From Acanthosepion lycidas (taxonomy: Eukaryota; Mollusca; Cephalopoda; Sepiida; Sepiidae): a stretch of 64,000 bases of DNA. The number at the start of each line of letters is the position of its first letter. Positions within the stretch are counted from its first letter, which is position 1. The DNA lies in assembly GCA_963932145.1 (NCBI GenBank), contig OZ010578.1, positions 46,169,016 to 46,233,015 of the forward strand. Direction: 5' to 3'. The notes beneath the pieces are model-generated. The model searched no databases. It worked only from the letters and a program-made list of their open reading frames with translations, and had not been told where the DNA came from. The translations under genes and the position numbers were made by a program. This document shows positions 59,090-64,000 of this stretch, one piece after another.

Positions 59090-60735
59090 AAAAAACAGGA
59101 GAAATTTGCTTTGAAGAAATGATACTTATTCTGACCAAAATCTTTAGTGAGAAGAGATCATTATTCGATACTTGTTGGAAGTGTATGAATCCGACAAAAA
59201 AAAGACAACAGATTTTGCCACATATGCTGGAATTGTTAACAAGGATTGTGAAAGATTCAAATTAAATGAACTGACTCCAGATATGTTTAAAGGGTTAATT
59301 TTTGTTCATAATGGCAAAAAAAGATGCAGAAATCTGTGCTAGTGTTCTAACAAAACTTGAACAGAATCAAAAACTAACACTACAAGAAATATTGGACAAA
59401 TGTTAGGGAGTCCTAAATCTGTGATGTGATACTGAAGAAATTGGAGGCGAATGTGCATACATACAAGCTAAAGAAAATTTGGATAAAGAAAAATTAATCC
59501 TTGTTTCAGATGTGGGAGGTTACATCTCAGTGTCAACTTTCCCTTTAAGAATAAAAAGTGCTACAAGTGTGGAATAGTCAGGCATAAAATGTCACGCTAT
59601 AAAACTCAAGCAAGGAAAAGTTATTAAACACACAGCATTGCAATGGAAAAATAATTACAAAAAACCAACAATAATTTGTGTATCTGAAAATTAATGTATA
59701 TATAAAAATGAAAGTAGACACTGGTAGTGATATCAAAATAATCAATGAAGCCACATGAAAAGCAAACAGAAAACCTATATTAAAAAGAACTTTGAAAATC
59801 GCATGTGGAGTGTTAGTTGAGAAATTATTTTTTATTAGTGAAATGACTTGTAACATCTAGTTTTGTAATGATTGTGTAAAAGCTAAGGCTGATGTATTAA
59901 AAAATACTATAAACTTATTCGATACTGACTGGATAGAATTATTTGAGTTGTAGGATTTACCTATAAACATTTATTGCAAAAATGTTAGTGGACATGTGAC
60001 CAGTTTAAAATAATGTAAAAATTTAAAGGAAGAATTGGAAAAATGTTTTCCAGATGTTCTGTCAGATGAGTTAGGTCAGTTTTCCAAAGTCAGTGAAATT
60101 TCAAGTGAAAAAAGGGCTGATGCCATTGTTTAAACCGAAATGTAGTGTACTGTTCGCAGCATTGGATCAAGTAAATGAAGAATTAGACAGACTTGAAAAA
60201 ATATGTGTAATTGCAAAGATTAATTATTCAAAATAGTCAGCACCAGCAGTGTATATAAAGAAAAAAAAATTGTGTTTGTGCTGATTTTTTAACAGGGTTA
60301 AACAAACATTTAGATTCCCATAACTACCTATTAAATGTTTGAAAAAGTTTTTTTGAAGGTGGATCCTTCTGAAGCATATTTGTAAATACAGGTTGAAGAA
60401 TGTCCAGAGTTAATAACTATAAATATGCATAGGTGTTTGAAGAAATCAAGAAAATACTAATGTCATACTTATCATTAGCATACTACTATCCAAAAGCAGA
60501 AATTGTATAGACTTCAGATGCTAGTGACTGTAGTATAGGAGCAGTAATTCTACATAAATATGATAATGGTAGCATGAAAGCTGTTGCACATGCTTTGTGT
60601 TTGCTACTACTAGCAGAAAAATAACTATAGCCAGTTTGAAAAAGAGGCATGAGCAATAATATTTGCAGTGAAAAAATTTTTGCAAATTTACGCACAGGAG
60701 GAGTTTTTGTTTACAGACTTGCTACAAACCTATAG
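59090..60735 (+). pseudogene. Gypsy-type LTR retrotransposon gag-pol remnant
   Basis: Gag-like segment near 59215-59400 (FKLNELTPDMFKGLIF). A zinc knuckle with C-x2-C-x4-H kept and the last Cys changed to Tyr (codons at 59559, 59568, 59583, 59598). Aspartic protease motif DTGSD at 59717-59731. A protease-RT linker ends with CFPDVLSDELG near 60045. The RT N-terminus (60075-60240) matches the 704-876 copy closely. The RT core is mostly deleted or scrambled; RNase H starts TSDASDCSIGAVI (Asp codon 60517-60519) and fades by 60735. Many stops and frame changes; no LTR found. Confidence 0.85.
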
Positions 60736-63566
60736 TACATATATATGTGGAACGAAGACTGAAATAAACACCAAGACAATCAATCATCAAATGACAAAAA
60801 GAATGATTTCTGAGTAAGAGGATCTGTGTATACTAATAAATTAATCCTTTGAAAATAAATATTTAGCATTTTTCAACCAATGAGTTGCGTTCCCACTGAC
60901 TATAATAATAAAAAAAAAAAATGCTTAGTGATCCCTTTGAAGAATATTTAAGTAACATCTCTAGACTGACAAAATCATTAAGGAGAAGGAGTGGCAACAG
61001 ATTCATGGCACCATGGCTTAACTCATTCACCCATCTTACTCGCCAAGCTACATAACACTTACTTTCTTCCTCACCAAGCTATGTGACACTTACACTTCTC
61101 TTTGTCTCTTCACAAGTACATGCGAAGAAATCACATTTCTTTTCATCTTAACAAAAACTATAATGCAAGAACTTTAACACTTATACAAGCTGAGAAAAAT
61201 TTAGTTGTAAAAATAGGAAAATAAAAATAATTGATATTTTTATATCTAAAAATCTTTCTTTTCATTGTGGGCTGATTCAAATCGCCATCATATATATGGT
61301 ACTTTGAAAGATAGCCAAAAACCAAAAGTGGAAATTACATATAACACAACCTAATAATTGGTCATTTTACATTATTAAATTCTACTGCTTGTCAATAGAT
61401 TTAATGTTAATGAAACAAGGATTTAAAATTAACATTTGCGATTGTTTTCGTTTTCATTTTTTGTTTATTTCTATTTTGAGCAATGCTATTTGCGCCTTCA
61501 CCATCCATCACTCTTTCTGTTGCAAGATTCTTCCTCCTCTTAATTACTTCTTGTCTTACCAATCCTCAAAAAACACCCGAACTTGAATTAGGATATTGTT
61601 AGACTGATCTTAATTTCTTTGTACTTTTCATATTTCAGCCATATTTTCTCTTTCATTGATCTGCTATTTTAAGCTATCGACAACATATAAACATCTCCAA
61701 AAATTAAAATTGCTGTTTAGCTTCAAGAAGATAATAATTCGGCAAATCATAATACCAATGCCAATCCTTTTGAAAAATTTCTTTTGTTTTCATAGTAAGA
61801 TTTTCAAGTAAACAGTCTATTTTTTTTTTTTTTTTTTTTTAAATTTTTGCTTCTATTTTTAACTTTTGCTCAATAGTTTTGTTGTAGAATGCCTTTCCTT
61901 CTCTCAGCTTTTCAAAGATTGTAAACTATTATTGAAACCTTTGTCACAAGAGGTAACAATTTTATTATGTTATGATATCATTACACCCTTAATTCATTCA
62001 GTCTGTTGTCCTCATCTGGGCTGCTTTTATTTATTTTCTTCAAACTGCTTAATTTTGTGATGTCCTTAACTCTATTAATGTAACAAACACCTGAAAAAGG
62101 GCATAAAGTAGAGTAGTTGAAATGGCATGAAGCAGAAAGTGAACAATTTCCCCACTGTATATTGAATAAAGTGTTTGATTCAAAATGGTTACAAAGTATG
62201 AGACATCTGAAGATAAAATACAGTGGCTTAAATGATGTGAGTATAAGGTTGGGATAGCAAGTCATTTGACAATTTCTAAATTCAGTTTCACATATTTTGT
62301 TTGATTTTTATTCATATAATTAGTTTTTTCACTTTTTTTTTTATTTATTTATTTTTTTTTTTTGCATTATTTCATCCCAAGCAAGGTGATAATGCCACTA
62401 AAACAAGAGACTACTGGGAGTGAGTGAGAATTTAGGAGAACAGGAAACCAGATATAAACCTTTATTGCTGTTCAAAAGACGGAAAGAGTGAACCAGGTGA
62501 TAGGCGAGCATATCTACTCTATTTAAAAAATAAAATAAAATTAGTAAATAAAATTCCAGAGTTTAAGGAGGAATGTTAGAAGTGTAAACTAAAAGCATGT
62601 GTGATTCAAGTGCATATATTCAGGTAGGGACAGTTAATTATGTAATCACTATTTCTTAATGAATTTTAACTACTTATTTAGATTTTAAGATATGTTAAGT
62701 TGTCCTCCTAAAAATGAAAAGGCAAGGGAGTATTTGTTCACTATATATATTTAAGTGGCCAGTAATTGTGTATATGATGGTCTCTCCCATCATATTTGGT
62801 GCATGAGGGCCCAACAATTCAGCAGAACCGTCATATATATCACTTATTTTTAGTGGATAATCTATATTTGAGTAGATACTCCATTTATTTTTTTTAAACA
62901 GTATATTTTGCCGACCAGCCTGAATATTTATTGTATATATTCATTGTCTTCATCTGCTAATGTTTATTATTCAAGTGGGTCCATGCTGATATCTCTGCAA
63001 CTACCAACACGGTGCACCCACACACAGATTTTATAAGCCAATTTCAATGTTTTCCCAGTAAATTTGTTATTTACTTACCAATATTGGTAGATTTTTAGTA
63101 TATACTTATTCACATGGCATATTGTTCATATACATATTTCAGCTTATTCTATATTTTATAAAAATCTTTACAAGAACAATGTGACATTTTATGCAACTCA
63201 AGCATTGTTCATCCTCTTGTAAGTAAATATAATATAGTTATTGATATTTGTTAAAGTCAGATATAGTGAGGTTGTAAGAAAAATATAACCTCAAACCTAA
63301 ATGAGTGTGCATTTGGGCAGCAATCCCTCTTTTATACAAGTTTCATTAAATACAACTGACCAGGTACTGTGGATAAGGTGTTTTTTTTTTTCTTGTTTTT
63401 TTAAGTGTTCTTATACTTTTCTTGTTAGTTGTCTATAATTAAAAGAAGTCTTGCACTTGATGTCAGGTCTTGATTACTTTATCACTTGTGAATGTTCAGA
63501 GGTTTTGAGATGGCCAGGTTCAAATTATGACCAAAGAATCTAGAGAATCTTCAAAAGGCTTAATCA

Positions 63567-63686
63567 TATTAATTTTGTGTCCATTTATGCAAATATAGAT
63601 GTAAAACTCTTCCCTAATTATGGTCTTTTTATTTCTTTTATGTATATTTGTAAACAGGTGTAAATGGACACAAAATCAATTTCTTT
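63567..63686. repeat. Short inverted repeat
   Basis: attttgtgtccatttatgca (left) mirrored by gtaaatggacacaaaat (right); arms of about 30 bp. Confidence 0.6.
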
Positions 63687-63775
63687 TTTTTTAACTTTAT
63701 ACTTATATTGTAAATTGAGCTCCACTTTAAAACCATATTCCTTGATTTTACTTGAAAGCATCTTTTTTCACGAGA

Positions 63776-63777
<2 letters not shown>

Positions 63778-63821
<44 letters not shown>
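63778..63821. repeat. (TA)n microsatellite
   Basis: TA run near the window end. Confidence 0.95.
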
Positions 63822-63823
<2 letters not shown>

Positions 63824-64000
63824 ACCCCCAATTTTCCATCTTAAATTTTCCTTGATTCTGTTTCCACTTTAAATTCTGTTTTTTATTTTTGGGAAATTTC
63901 ATTTCCATTTTTTATAACATTTTATGAGAAATTTGCAATACATCGTGCTATAATTATTATTAAAACTGAAAACAAAAAATAATTCAAATTTTTAAAATAA

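Larger units (their letters stand above)
60740..64000. other. Non-coding stretch
   Basis: No gene recognised. Imperfect 31-bp duplication at 61038-61092 (cgccaagctacataac / caccaagctatgtgac). Poly-T at 61820-61841 and 62340-62364. A foldback-family terminus fragment is possible near 61995-62020 (gtctgttgtcctcatctggg). Confidence 0.5.

Noticed and set aside
58525-59138. Lys-rich or Phe-rich small proteins on both strands
   Set aside because: Generated by poly-A/poly-T and poly-C tracts.

Overview
This is a eukaryotic, AT-rich, repeat-saturated window, most likely from a cephalopod mollusc. I infer this from tRNA-derived and 5S-rRNA-derived SINE bodies, dense (TA)n microsatellites and long poly-T tracts. 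No search was run, so the taxon is a guess. There is no bacterial, phage or CRISPR content. Most open frames are short and are repeats or chance.

Host signal is thin. At 16.54-18.1 kb there is a CpG-containing, GC-richer block. It opens with a CRE palindrome (TGACGTCA) and two CCAAT boxes and continues into long overlapping open frames on both strands, which suggests a promoter and first exon(s). At 39.68-39.98 kb a second CpG-rich block carries an open minus-strand frame that runs to a consensus splice donor, GTAAGT. I recognise neither gene. The rest reads as intron or intergenic DNA.

The window is a stratified graveyard of mobile elements. LTR retrotransposons: three decayed Gypsy-type fragments (0.7-2.1, 35.6-36.4 and 59.1-60.7 kb). 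LINEs: three minus-strand reverse-transcriptase C-terminal tails of one family (15.3, 19.0, 35.3-35.5 kb), one RT fingers fragment (28.9 kb) and one doubtful tail (20 kb). DNA transposons: at least seven Tc1/mariner-superfamily remnants, one nearly complete with IR/DR-type ends (21.96-23.63 kb); a Tigger/pogo-like non-autonomous element (52.05-52.64 kb); and two non-autonomous hAT-like elements, each flanked by perfect 8-bp duplications. Four copies of a MADE1-like mariner mini-element are present, one of them fused to a 40-bp-period tandem array of its own end. SINEs include four composite 5S-rRNA/tRNA elements.

A family of long-inverted-repeat (foldback) elements shares a common terminus. 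One copy carries a tRNA-like pol III promoter in its loop. There is also a near-perfect 140-bp palindrome at 46.2 kb. Several insertions are nested with readable target-site duplications, so the relative age of layers can be reconstructed. No new gene system was found; the most interesting material is the architecture of these repeats.
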